This document shows positions 1 through 8,012 of a stretch of 64,000 nt of DNA, one piece after another. The stretch's first letter is position 1. Each line of letters begins with the position of its first letter. This DNA is from Flavivirga jejuensis (GTDB lineage: Bacteria > Bacteroidota > Bacteroidia > Flavobacteriales > Flavobacteriaceae), in NCBI RefSeq assembly GCF_030540765.1, contig NZ_JAUOEL010000007.1, positions 299,794 to 363,793 on the forward strand, written 5' to 3'. Position numbers and translations under genes: made by a program. The notes under the pieces are model-generated. The model had not been told where the DNA came from, searched no databases, and saw nothing but the letters and a program-made list of their open reading frames with translations.

Positions 1-730
1 TTTTTTTTGAAGCGGCATTCCAGTCCTTTATACAATCTCCTAAAATAGCGTCCTCTATTTGCAGTGTCTTATTTTCTGGAATCGTTGGCTTTGGTTTTAC
101 AGATAATTCATGTACCATATCATATAACGGTTCATCAAACGGAACATTAATATGCACAGGACCGTTTTTAAGAAGCGCCTTATTTATAGCTTTATCTATA
201 ACTTCCTCATTGTATTCTTGAATGGTTTTCTTTATCCCAAGCAAGGTTTCAACCTTATTCTCTAAATTTTTGAAAATGGGTAATGCTTCTAAAACGTCAT
301 TTGTATCATCATCTTTTAAGTCGAGTTTTAAATTAGCGGCATATAAAATATGGTTCTCAAAAACGTTTTTTTGATTAATGGTTTGTCCGTCACCAACACC
401 AATTAAATGCTTTGGTCTGTCTGCCGAAAGTACAATTAAAGGGATATCACTATAAAAGGCTTCTGCAACTGCAGGATAATAATTTAAAAGCGCACTCCCT
501 GAGGTACAAACAACTGCCGTTGGTTCTTGTAGCTGTTGAGCAATTCCTAAAGCAAAAAAAGCTGCACAGCGTTCATCTACGATACTATAACATTTAAAAT
601 AATCGTCGTTTGAAAAACCAATAGTTAGTGGTGCATTTCTACTACCAGGAGAAATAATAATATGTTTAACACCTTTCGCTTTACATAACTGTATAACGGT
701 TTGTGCTAGTGGGATTTTTGGATAAAGCAT
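1..730 (-). CDS. menD: MenD, SEPHCHC synthase (partial)
   Basis: Thiamine-diphosphate enzyme of menaquinone synthesis that joins isochorismate and 2-oxoglutarate. The frame opens at ATG 730 (MLYPKIPLAQ) and stays open to the window edge, giving about 243 N-terminal residues; the C-terminal half lies outside. Visible family features are IISPGSRNAPL near residue 25, the catalytic-glutamate region VDERCAAFFALG, CTSGSALLNYYPAV and LSADRPKHL, which is the ThDP pyrimidine-binding domain of MenD. The isochorismate synthase gene that makes its substrate lies upstream on the same strand, but 888 bp of repeat-rich DNA separates them, so they need not share a transcript. Identity is clear; only completeness is unknown. 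Confidence 0.93.
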   Translation of the reverse strand, partial: MLYPKIPLAQTVIQLCKAKGVKHIIISPGSRNAPLTIGFSNDDYFKCYSIVDERCAAFFALGIAQQLQEPTAVVCTSGSALLNYYPAVAEAFYSDIPLIVLSADRPKHLIGVGDGQTINQKNVFENHILYAANLKLDLKDDDTNDVLEALPIFKNLENKVETLLGIKKTIQEYNEEVIDKAINKALLKNGPVHINVPFDEPLYDMVHELSVKPKPTIPENKTLQIEDAILGDCIKDWNAASKK

Positions 731-849
731 GTAGTAATGATCTAAGCGCAAAAATAAGAAATAGGAAGAAATATTAGCTACAAAACGTTTTTAATTACTC
801 TTATTTCTGATTAAGTAGAAATCTGTAATCTCGTTCTAATAATTAAGAA

Positions 850-1440
850 TAAACATATTCAGCAAGATTGGAAAAGTCTATCATTTATATAGCAGATACA
901 TTTGTTCTACTATTTAATGTTGCCATGTTGAAACATCCATATCCCGAACATGTATAGAAATGACTGTTAAAATGACTCTAAGGTTCTGTAGATATTTATC
1001 ATTATCTGAAAAGTTTAAAATCATTTTGGAGGGTCTCCAACTACATAGTGTCTGGTCGGAAACACAGCAATATTAAATTTGTTTCTTTTCGCGCCTTTTT
1101 TATTTGTTTTTAATCGATTGATGCTAAGGCATCAACTCATAAAAAGTAAATAAAAATAGCATCAAAAATAATTCAAATTATAAAAATAGTCTGTTTACGA
1201 CCAGGCACTATAGCGTAAAACAAATTATTCAAAATTAAAAAACGAGTATGATAGAAGTACCCCCCAGTAAAGATCACAGTAAAAATTTAAACCATATAAA
1301 ACCAAAAACTATAGATATTGATGACAAAAAAAACACCTATATGCGCATACAGAGAACGTATCTATTTCGTCCCCATTATATTCCTGGATGGATTTCTTTA
1401 GCCCAAGTATGGTTTCATTTTTATTTTCCAGATTTTTAAA
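850..1440 (+). pseudogene. Decayed copy of the AraC/GyrI-like regulator
   Basis: This stretch is a broken paralogue of the intact regulator at 4140-5024. Bases 855-925 match the region just upstream of and into that gene (shared ATTCAGCAAG and GGAAAAGT blocks). Bases about 1005-1040 match its helix-turn-helix region (AAAAGTTTAAAA, CATTTTGGAG, TCTCCAAC). Bases 1211-1400 match the linker and the start of the GyrI-like domain (ACAAATTATTC, AATTAAAAAA, and a peptide like DKKNTYMRIQRTY against DKKCLYIRMQGAY). The middle of the first domain is deleted, and a 165-bp MITE sits between the two halves. A 63-codon frame at 1248-1439 is only the remnant of the second half. Confidence 0.75.
1046..1210. 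mobile_element. MITE family A, 165 bp, inside the AraC pseudogene
   Basis: The element begins TAGTGTCTGGTCGGAAACA and its right end, reverse complemented, reads TAGTGCCTGGTCGTAAACA, so the termini form an imperfect inverted repeat of about 22 bp. Interior is AT-rich with no coding frame. Alignment with the intact regulator gene shows host sequence resuming directly on either side, and TA next to each end fits a TA target duplication as used by IS630/Tc1-like transposases (inference). A 31-bp relic of the same family is at 41520-41550. No transposase gene is in the window. Confidence 0.75.
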
Positions 1441-1454
1441 AATTTTGGAAAAAA

Positions 1455-1619
1455 CTTAGAAACTGTTTTAGTTTTGTTTTTGGTATAAGTTTGGGTGGAT
1501 TACGTTCTCTGTCAAGGCAAAACAAAGGCGAATAGCATCACTATTTAAATAAATTTTGCTTCAGAAGGACTTAAGACGACAAAAGAAACTAAAGGATAAA
1601 ATTTAAACTGTTTCTTTAC
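1455..1619. mobile_element. MITE family B, copy 1
   Basis: A 165-bp non-coding element highly similar along its whole length to 26949-27115 (shared GTTTGGGTGGATTA, GTCAAGGCAAAA, GCGAATAGCATC, TTAAGACGACAAAA). The ends are inverted: CTTAGAAACTGTTT at the left and AAACTGTTTCTTTAC at the right. The right end touches the stop codon of menF (1619-1621). No open frame is seen. Confidence 0.75.
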
Positions 1620-2752
1620 TATAACACGTTTTTAATAACTAAAGATTTAGAGACGGTTTCCTCCCATTCTCTTTCTAAGTTAGAATGTTTTGTAATACCT
1701 CCACCAACATAAATAATAACTTCTGTATCTTTTAATTGCATACATCGTAAATTTACATACAATCGGGTGCTTTTTCTATTGATGGTGTAAGCTCTATTTT
1801 CAATATTGCGTTTTGCAGATCTTGATTGTAATTTGGTTTCCATATTCAGTTCTCCTAAAAAGCCTGTGTAAAACGCTCTATTATAATGTTCATTTTCTAA
1901 AATAAACTGCTTGGCTTCACGTTTTGGCAAACCACAAACCGCTGGTGTTGGGTGTAATATTGAAATGACCTCTTTTAAATTCGATCCTGATTTTAATTGC
2001 GCTGAGATCATTGTTTTTAAATGCAATAAATTTCCAGCTTTTACGGTTTCAACATCAGAAACTCTAAAACTTTCTACTGAAGGTTTTAAATTATCTAGTA
2101 TAAAATCGGTAACAAATTGTTGTTCTTCTTTTTCTTTATCCTGCCAAACAACATCCAATGTGCCATTATAATCTTGCGTCCCCGCCAATGCCATGATTGA
2201 AAATCGATTGCCTTCAATTTTTATTAGCGTTTCTGGTGTCGCTCCTAACCACAACCCCACTTTAGGATGATACCAGCAATACACAAATGCCGACTTATAA
2301 GTATTTAAAAGTCTTTTAAAAATAGAGATCGGATTTGATTCTGATACTGCAACAGTTTCCTTTCTAGAGAGTACTACTTTTTTAAATTGATTATTAGCAA
2401 TCGCTTCAACACCTTTTTTAATTAAATTAATATGTTGTTGCTTTTCTTTTAAATCTTCTGTTGTATTACTTTCTTTATTAACTTCTAAACATTTTGCATC
2501 GCCTTCTAAAACAGCAATGTCTGCTTGTATGCTTTCAGAATTTTCTAAGGGGATTAAAACTGTTTTTTCTGTAGCATCAAAAGGCGAAAACACAAAACCT
2601 TTTTCTGTGAAATCACTTGTTATATGTAAATTATTTGTTTGTTGTAATAGCCCTCTTACTTGATTCTCATTTGGTTTTCTATAAGCGACAAAAGGTAATT
2701 TGTGGTTGTAATGCGTTTCTATACGTTTAAAAAAGTCTTCCAAAATCATCAA
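1619..2752 (-). CDS. menF: Isochorismate synthase (MenF/EntC type)
   Basis: A 377-residue chorismate-utilising enzyme that converts chorismate to isochorismate, the first committed step to menaquinone. Motifs in order: FKKVVLSRKE near residue 125, MALAGTQ, HLKTMISAQL, the HPTPAVCGLPKREA block, YTGFLGE, and the C-terminal YVGGGIT and EREWEET that complete the Mg/chorismate site. The N-terminal third is poorly conserved, as usual in the family. It starts directly next to the thioesterase gene (no gap), so the two are likely co-transcribed. With menD on the same strand beyond it, a role in menaquinone rather than siderophore synthesis is favoured. The stop codon lies at the edge of a MITE. Confidence 0.92.
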   Translation of the reverse strand: MMILEDFFKRIETHYNHKLPFVAYRKPNENQVRGLLQQTNNLHITSDFTEKGFVFSPFDATEKTVLIPLENSESIQADIAVLEGDAKCLEVNKESNTTEDLKEKQQHINLIKKGVEAIANNQFKKVVLSRKETVAVSESNPISIFKRLLNTYKSAFVYCWYHPKVGLWLGATPETLIKIEGNRFSIMALAGTQDYNGTLDVVWQDKEKEEQQFVTDFILDNLKPSVESFRVSDVETVKAGNLLHLKTMISAQLKSGSNLKEVISILHPTPAVCGLPKREAKQFILENEHYNRAFYTGFLGELNMETKLQSRSAKRNIENRAYTINRKSTRLYVNLRCMQLKDTEVIIYVGGGITKHSNLEREWEETVSKSLVIKNVL

Positions 2753-3178
2753 CTATTTCTTTTTTGGTAAAGCAATGGTTGTTAACTTACAAATTGAAAT
2801 TAAATGATCATTATCGTCGGTTATTCTAATATCAAAAATCTGAGTCGTCCTTCCTTTATGCATAAAAGTTGCTTTAGCATATACAAAGCCTTCTTTCACG
2901 GCTTTAACATGATTTGCTGATATTTCAATACCTCTAACAAACACTTCATCTAAATCTAAAAATACATGTGCCGCAAAACTCCCAACACTTTCTGCTAAGG
3001 CAGCAGTAGCCCCTCCATGTAATACGCCATCTGGTTGATGTACTCTGGAATTAACGGGCATCTTAGCTGTAACAAAGTCATTACCAAAATCTATAAATTC
3101 GATATTCAAAGTTTCCATAAGCGTGTTTTTACACACTTTATTTGCTTCTACTATAAATGATTCTCTAGATAATTGCAT
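2753..3178 (-). CDS. Hotdog-fold thioesterase (PaaI/MenI-like)
   Basis: A 141-residue single-domain acyl-CoA thioesterase. The signature VLHGGATAALAESVGSFAA near residues 50-70 is the PaaI/4HBT active-site loop and helix, and FVRGIEISANHVKAV is the following strand. Proteins of this family next to men genes in Flavobacteria are often taken to be the 1,4-dihydroxy-2-naphthoyl-CoA thioesterase (MenI role). The location immediately before menF supports this, but the substrate cannot be read from the sequence. The gene is divergent from the hydrolase at 3232, with only 53 bp between the start codons. Confidence 0.85.
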   Translation of the reverse strand: MQLSRESFIVEANKVCKNTLMETLNIEFIDFGNDFVTAKMPVNSRVHQPDGVLHGGATAALAESVGSFAAHVFLDLDEVFVRGIEISANHVKAVKEGFVYAKATFMHKGRTTQIFDIRITDDNDHLISICKLTTIALPKKK

Positions 3179-3231
3179 AGAAATAATGTATTTTTAATCT
3201 CGATTGTAAAAGTACAAAACCCATTTAATAA

Positions 3232-3867
3232 ATGAATTCAGCCGAAAAAGAAATATCATACCAAACCACAAATACATATTCCACTTTAAATACTTTAACT
3301 AGTAAAACAAAACATGTTTGGTTAGTGTGCCATGGCATGGGGTATTTGAGTCGGTATTTTTTAAGGTATTTTAAGCAGTTAAATGCTGAGGAAAATTATA
3401 TTATCGCACCACAGGCAAGTAGTAAATATTATTTACATTCAGAATTTAAACATATTGGTGCTAGTTGGTTAACTAGAGAAAACACTTTAGCGGAAACCGA
3501 AAACGTAATGCGTTATCTAGATGCCGTTTTTGAAGCTGAAAATATTCCTGAGGATAAAAACTTAATCGTTTTGGGATATTCGCAAGGTGTTAGTATTGCC
3601 ATGCGTTATGTAGTAAAAAGAAAATTACAATGCAGTCAATTAATATTACATTCTGGTGGTATTCCTAAAGAATTAGTCACCGAGGATTTAAATTTCTTAA
3701 AGGCTAAAGTATCATTGATCTATGGGAAGGATGATGCCTATTTGAATGAGGAGCGTATGGCTATGGAAACTAAAAGAGCTGTTGAGTTACTTGGAAATAA
3801 CCTAACTATAATACCATTTGATGGCGTGCATGAAGTGAATGTGCCGTTGATTAATAGTTTGGTTTAA
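3232..3867 (+). CDS. Alpha/beta hydrolase, carboxylesterase-like
   Basis: A cytosolic alpha/beta hydrolase of 211 residues. The oxyanion/HG region appears as VCHGMGYLSRYFLRYF near residues 32-48, the nucleophile elbow is LGYSQGVSIAMRY (G-Y-S-Q-G) near residues 106-118, an acid is likely in LIYGKDDAY, and the catalytic histidine is in PFDGVHEV near the C-terminus. This arrangement is that of the phospholipase/carboxylesterase (YpfH-like) family. It is divergent from the thioesterase-menF pair and is followed by a short hairpin. The substrate is unknown. Confidence 0.82.
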   Translation: MNSAEKEISYQTTNTYSTLNTLTSKTKHVWLVCHGMGYLSRYFLRYFKQLNAEENYIIAPQASSKYYLHSEFKHIGASWLTRENTLAETENVMRYLDAVFEAENIPEDKNLIVLGYSQGVSIAMRYVVKRKLQCSQLILHSGGIPKELVTEDLNFLKAKVSLIYGKDDAYLNEERMAMETKRAVELLGNNLTIIPFDGVHEVNVPLINSLV

Positions 3868-3872
3868 ATTGT

Positions 3873-3892
3873 AATTCCTACGCAGGTAGGAA
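3873..3892. repeat. Short hairpin repeat after the hydrolase gene
   Basis: A perfect 8-bp stem, ATTCCTAC then GCAG then GTAGGAAT, starts 6 bp after the stop codon. Similar small hairpins are common between genes in Bacteroidota. No T-run follows, so it is a weak candidate for a terminator. The remaining 247 bp up to the next gene contain no recognisable gene. Confidence 0.5.
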
Positions 3893-4139
3893 TCTATAAT
3901 TTAGTTTCAATTAAAATCATCTAAAGAAACCGTAATAAAACGCATCAAGATTTATGGCTTACAAATCTTCAAAGTGGTGGGTTTTATGAAACTGAATTCA
4001 TCATATTCGTGTCAAAAGACTTTAGAAACTGAAATCCAAAAGCATTAGTTGCTTTTAAGACCAAAAAAAATAATTCAGCAAGTTTGGAAAAGTTTCTATC
4101 ATAAATAGTGAATACATTTGTGGCATCAATACTTTAAAA

Positions 4140-5024
4140 ATGACACCGAAACAAACCAACAAAGCATTTTATGAACAAAAACTAAATGTGATTGTAGAAT
4201 ACATACACAATCATTTAGATAGTAAAATAGACATTAAAACGCTGGCTGAGATCTCACATTTTTCGCCGTTTCATTTTCATCGTATTACCAGAGCGTTATT
4301 AGGAGAACCCATAGGGGCATACATTTCTAGAACACGTGTAGAAACTGCTGCGAAAATGATTCGTTATACGTCTTTAGATATTGAAAGCATTGCTTATAAC
4401 GTTGGTTTTGAAACACCATCGTCTTTATCTAAAAAGTTTAAAAGTCATTTTGGAGTGTCTCCAACAGCGTATCGTAAAGACAAATTATTCACAATTAAAA
4501 AATCGAATACCGTGGGAACAACATCTAGTATTAAAAACAGTCAAAATTTAAATATTAAAAAACCTAAATTTCTGAATATAGAAGACAAAAAATGCCTCTA
4601 CATTCGTATGCAGGGAGCGTATCAATCTTTAGATTATCCTTCAGCTTGGAAAAAGCTTTGGGGGCAAGTTAAAAAACAAAAACTATTTACAGCAGGTATA
4701 GAACATATAGGCTTGGTGTACGACGATCCGAAAGTAACCGATGAAGATAAAATTAGATATGATTCCTGCCTGGTAATACATAAAGATGCCGAACCCGTTG
4801 GCAATATTGGAGTTAAAACACTTAAAGGAGGTAAGTTTGCCGTATTCTTATATCAGGGTAGCTATGAATTTTTTGCCGATGTGTATAATTATATTTTTAA
4901 TGACTGGTTACTAAACAATGATTACGAAATACGTGATGAAGTTATTAGAGAGAAATACATTAGTAATCCCGAACGAGTAGAACCACATAAGCTTAAATCT
5001 GAATTTTATATACCTATAAAATAA
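4140..5024 (+). CDS. AraC-family regulator with GyrI-like ligand domain
   Basis: A 294-residue two-domain regulator. Residues 10-115 are an AraC-type double helix-turn-helix (IDIKTLAEISHFSPFHFHRI and IESIAYNVGFETPSSLSKKF followed by FGVSPTAYRK). Residues about 140-290 form a GyrI/SOUL-type effector-binding domain (CLYIRMQGAYQ, GLVYDDPKVT, KTLKGGKFAVFLYQGSY). Such proteins (Rob/BmrR-like) sense small amphipathic molecules and control efflux or stress genes; the target here is not evident. A decayed copy of the same gene, including its upstream DNA, lies at 850-1440. Confidence 0.9.
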   Translation: MTPKQTNKAFYEQKLNVIVEYIHNHLDSKIDIKTLAEISHFSPFHFHRITRALLGEPIGAYISRTRVETAAKMIRYTSLDIESIAYNVGFETPSSLSKKFKSHFGVSPTAYRKDKLFTIKKSNTVGTTSSIKNSQNLNIKKPKFLNIEDKKCLYIRMQGAYQSLDYPSAWKKLWGQVKKQKLFTAGIEHIGLVYDDPKVTDEDKIRYDSCLVIHKDAEPVGNIGVKTLKGGKFAVFLYQGSYEFFADVYNYIFNDWLLNNDYEIRDEVIREKYISNPERVEPHKLKSEFYIPIK

Positions 5025-5174
5025 ACCTTGGTTTTATTTTCTAAAGCTAAAAGATGTGTCATAGCATTATAAATGAAGTTTAAACTTTTTTCAATATGTT
5101 TTTAACACGTAGCCTCGAAAATATCTACTTAAAAAACTTTAAAAAGAATACATTAATAGGGGGATCAGAACCAA

Positions 5175-5780
5175 TTATAAATCCTTTTCATAACGCTTAA
5201 CCATATCCTCTCTAGATTCTGGCGCTTCAGAAGTACCTAACTGATCCTTTAACATTTGCCCCATTGTTGGAAATGACTCTTTATCAATTTTTGACTCGTC
5301 ATCCCACAATTTAGAACGCATAAAAGCCTTGGCACAATGTAAAAACAAGTCTTCTATGGTGATAACTATGCATGCTTTTGGAAGCGTATTTTCCGATGTA
5401 AATAATTCTAAATATTTGGTATCGGTAGTAATAATAGCCCGTCCATTAATACGCAAAGTTTCATCCACTCCAGGTATTAAAAACAATAAACCTACCCGTC
5501 CTGTTTCTATAATATTACTAATACTATCTACTATATTATTTCCTTTCGTATCTGGAATTACTATTTCTGTTTTGCTAAGCACTTTTACAAATCCAGGAGC
5601 GCCGCCTCTTGGTGATGCATCTAATTCTCCTTTATTATTGCATGTAGACATTACCAAAAACGGAGAGGTTTCTATAAAATGGATAGCATGTTTCTCTAAA
5701 TTAGAAAGCACTTTATCTTTAGACCTTCCTGTAGGAAAACCATATAACTCACGAAGCTGTGATTCTGTTTTTATTTGCAT
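5175..5780 (-). CDS. Pyridoxamine 5'-phosphate oxidase-family flavoprotein
   Basis: A split-barrel flavin-binding protein of about 201 residues. The frame is open nine codons further upstream, but that extension (MIIIYVIII) is AT-rich and unlike the family, so the start MQIKTESQLRELYG at 5780 is chosen. Features are FLVMSTCNNKGELDASPRGGAPGFV (FMN-binding strand pair), IPDTKGNNIVDSISNI and VGLLFLIPGVDETLRINGRA, typical of the MSMEG_1061/PPOX subgroup. The physiological substrate is unknown. It is monocistronic on the minus strand. Confidence 0.82.
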   Translation of the reverse strand: MQIKTESQLRELYGFPTGRSKDKVLSNLEKHAIHFIETSPFLVMSTCNNKGELDASPRGGAPGFVKVLSKTEIVIPDTKGNNIVDSISNIIETGRVGLLFLIPGVDETLRINGRAIITTDTKYLELFTSENTLPKACIVITIEDLFLHCAKAFMRSKLWDDESKIDKESFPTMGQMLKDQLGTSEAPESREDMVKRYEKDL

Positions 5781-5914
5781 AATAATAATTACATATATAA
5801 TAATCAAAAATAGCTATTATGGTAAAAGAAATGGTCTCTAATCAAATAAAACTGTATTTCATCAAATATTTAATAATCGTGTAGTAAATATTGTATAAAA
5901 TTACACTCAAAAAA

Positions 5915-5950
5915 CTAAATACCAATAATTTACTAAATACCAATAATTTA
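5915..5950 (+). repeat. Two perfect 18-bp direct repeats before a start codon
   Basis: The unit CTAAATACCAATAATTTA occurs at 5915-5932 and again at 5933-5950, and the second copy ends directly at the ATG of the next gene. Translated in frame, the repeats would give the peptide LNTNNL twice, so an upstream start at 5891 would put them in the protein. The signal peptide begins after them, which argues they are untranslated. Confidence 0.7.
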
Positions 5951-6316
5951 ATGAAAACCGTAGTTACAATTCTAATGATCTCTTTTACAGGCTTATGTAA
6001 TGCTCAATTTATTTCTGGAGACGACAAGTTACATTTAGGTGCAGGTGCATTAATATCTGCAACCACTTATACTGCAGTTTACATTGCAACAAAAAACAAG
6101 AAAAAAGCATTTTGGTATAGTTTAGGAACCTCCGCATTAGCAGGTTTAGCTAAAGAAGTTTACGATGGTGGGATACAAAATGAAAGGTTTGATACTGGTG
6201 AAGCATTAGCTACAACCATAGGAGGTTTAACAGCTAGTACAACACTGAGCTTATTTGTTGGAAACAAAAGAGAGAAAAGAAACAAAAGAGCTGCAAAAAT
6301 AGCTTTAGTTAATTAA
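5951..6316 (+). CDS. Small exported protein, YfiM-like (DUF2279) possible
   Basis: A protein of 121 residues from the start MKTVVTILMISFTGLCNAQ, a clear signal peptide with cleavage near residue 19. The mature part begins ISGDDKLHLGAGALISATTY and has two weakly hydrophobic glycine/alanine-rich segments (ALAGLAKEVYD, TGEALATTIGGLTAS) and a basic tail (KREKRNKRAAK). The DKLHLGAG and AKEVYD motifs recall small YfiM/DUF2279-type envelope proteins; the match is by eye. The start at 5951 is preferred to 5891 because the signal peptide starts there. It overlaps the convergent nitronate monooxygenase gene by 8 bp. Confidence 0.7.
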   Translation: MKTVVTILMISFTGLCNAQFISGDDKLHLGAGALISATTYTAVYIATKNKKKAFWYSLGTSALAGLAKEVYDGGIQNERFDTGEALATTIGGLTASTTLSLFVGNKREKRNKRAAKIALVN

Positions 6317-7256
6317 CCAAACGATTAATAATTTCTTTAGTAGATAGAATAGCCTTAGTATATTCTATGCTTGGTCCTGCAACCCAAACAGTTTTATAAG
6401 TTGCTTTAGTCGCAGCATTTTTTGTTGCATTCATGCCTATTGAAAACCGAATCATTTTAACCCATTTTTTAAGTGTTCTGTTTTTATTTAATACAGACTC
6501 TAACCAGGTTTGTTTGGTGCCTATTTTCTGAACATAAGGTGTATTAATTACTGTACATGGTGTTCCAGAAATACGTTCTGTCATAATAATATCTTTAGCA
6601 CCATAATCAACACATGCTTGTTTGTATTCGTCGGTAACTGAAGCTTCCACAGAAGCTATAAACGGACTTCCAACAGAAACTCCTGAAGCTCCGTAGCTTA
6701 ACATAGTATCAATATCTATTTTATTACCCACTCCCCCAGCAGATATTATAGGAATGTTACAATTTGAACTTAGTTCTTTAATTAAATCTTCTGGTGATTT
6801 ATCACCCCGATGCCCCCCTGCTTGATTATTAACAGCTATAATAGCATCTGCTCCTAATTGTTCTACTTTTTTTGCGAATTTCAAATCTACGACATCACAA
6901 AACACTTTAATACCAACTTTACTTGCTTGATTAATAGTTTCTTCTGGGTTTCCTAAAGAGGTGATAATAAAATCGCAACCTTCTTCACAAAGTACTTCTA
7001 ATTGCCCCTTATACTTAACATTCGATTTGTTAACAATTAAATTAAACCCAAAAGACCCACCTTCTACTTTGTTTGCCTTTAAAGCTTTTATAGCAGAACG
7101 TAACGCTTCTAACGTTCTATAATTAAGAGCTGGAATACAACCAGCTATCCCTCCTTTCATCGCTTCTGTAGCCATAGCGACATTAGACACTAAAAACATA
7201 GGAGCTTGAATTATTGGGTGCTTTATATTTAGAAGTTCGGTGAGATTTACTGACAT
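6309..7256 (-). CDS. Nitronate monooxygenase (2-nitropropane dioxygenase family)
   Basis: An FMN-dependent TIM-barrel oxygenase of 315 residues. Diagnostic segments are KHPIIQAPMFLVSN at the N-terminus, the NNQAGGHRG signature near residue 145, and the phosphate-binding IPIISAGGVGNKIDI with GASGVSVGSPF near residues 170-200. The family detoxifies alkyl nitronates such as propionate 3-nitronate; FabK-type enoyl reductases share the fold, but the AGGHRG motif favours nitronate oxidation. The upstream intergenic region, shared with the divergent gene at 7438, holds two strong palindromes. Confidence 0.87.
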   Translation of the reverse strand: MSVNLTELLNIKHPIIQAPMFLVSNVAMATEAMKGGIAGCIPALNYRTLEALRSAIKALKANKVEGGSFGFNLIVNKSNVKYKGQLEVLCEEGCDFIITSLGNPEETINQASKVGIKVFCDVVDLKFAKKVEQLGADAIIAVNNQAGGHRGDKSPEDLIKELSSNCNIPIISAGGVGNKIDIDTMLSYGASGVSVGSPFIASVEASVTDEYKQACVDYGAKDIIMTERISGTPCTVINTPYVQKIGTKQTWLESVLNKNRTLKKWVKMIRFSIGMNATKNAATKATYKTVWVAGPSIEYTKAILSTKEIINRLVN

Positions 7257-7290
7257 CTATTAGGAATTGATTTCAACAAATATAATAAAT

Positions 7291-7306
7291 ATTATGCATG
7301 CATAAT
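7291..7306. promoter_or_regulatory. Palindrome 1 between divergent genes, candidate operator
   Basis: ATTATGCATGCATAAT is a perfect 16-bp palindrome 35 bp upstream of the nitronate monooxygenase start. The same core recurs at 7388-7401. Two copies in one divergent intergenic region suggest binding sites for a dimeric regulator; none is encoded next to it. Confidence 0.5.
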
Positions 7307-7387
7307 ACCTAACATTCAATTAGTTATATGAATTTTCTCTAAAAACAATCATAAATATCTGATATTATGACTTTTATCATTTTTTTA

Positions 7388-7401
7388 TTATGCATGCATA
7401 A
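7388..7401. promoter_or_regulatory. Palindrome 2, second candidate operator
   Basis: TTATGCATGCATAA is a perfect 14-bp palindrome identical in its core to the one at 7291. It lies 36 bp upstream of the start of the gene at 7438. The centre-to-centre distance of about 96 bp would allow a repressor loop (inference). Confidence 0.5.
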
Positions 7402-7437
7402 CTAATTTTAGTACTCTTAAACTATATATAATAAATC

Positions 7438-7938
7438 ATGAAAAAATTAATATTAGGTTTATTTTTATTTGGACTAACCACCCAAGTTAATTCTCAAACA
7501 ATTGAACTGCCTGAAACAGTAATTTCTGTGAATTACAAATATTTTAATGCCATAGATTCAGAGAATGCTCCTAAGTCTGTTAAAAAATTAGAAGAAGAAG
7601 TTCTAAATTATAGAAATACAGAACTATCTATGCTTTACGATGACGAATATGAAACTTATAAAGTCTCTTTTTACGTTCCTGAAGGGAAAATAGTAGCGGC
7701 TTATGATAAGAGTGGAAAAATTATAAGAACTATTGAAAAATATAAAAATGTAAGATTACCGTTAGTAGTCATGCAAGCTATTTCAAAACGTTTTCCTAAT
7801 TGGGGAATCGTTGAAGATTTTTATCTTATTAATTATCATTGTGACAAAGATTCCTTAAAGCAAGAATATAAAATAAAGATTAAAAATGATGATAAAACTA
7901 TCACTGTAAAGACCGATGAAAAAGGTGTGTTTTTATAG
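7438..7938 (+). CDS. Secreted protein, PepSY-like fold possible
   Basis: A 166-residue protein with a signal peptide (MKKLILGLFLFGLTTQVNSQ, cleavage near 20). The mature protein is charged, with a beta strand-rich centre (YKVSFYVPEGKIVAAYDKSGKIIRTIE) and a second repeat-like unit (LPLVVMQAISKRFPNWGIVEDFYLINYH, QEYKIKIKNDDKTITVKTDEKG). The pattern of a helix ending in FPNW followed by strands recalls the beta-lactamase-inhibitor-like PepSY domains common in Bacteroidota. No catalytic residues are recognisable. It is divergent from the nitronate monooxygenase gene and shares the palindrome-bearing regulatory region. Confidence 0.7.
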   Translation: MKKLILGLFLFGLTTQVNSQTIELPETVISVNYKYFNAIDSENAPKSVKKLEEEVLNYRNTELSMLYDDEYETYKVSFYVPEGKIVAAYDKSGKIIRTIEKYKNVRLPLVVMQAISKRFPNWGIVEDFYLINYHCDKDSLKQEYKIKIKNDDKTITVKTDEKGVFL

Positions 7939-8012
7939 AAAGATGAAGGTGGTTTGAGAATCTGTTTTTTTGGTGTTTTTAACAGTTAGTTATCTTGATT
8001 CTTATTGGTTTT

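Noticed and set aside
1248-1439. 63-codon frame as a separate small gene
   Set aside because: It is the remnant of the second half of the duplicated AraC/GyrI gene.
3895-4075. Possible gene remnant between the hydrolase and AraC genes
   Set aside because: Short open stretches in two frames match nothing recognisable.
5329-5841. 170-codon frame opposite the PPOX-family gene
   Set aside because: Antisense to a well-supported flavoprotein; no motif of its own.
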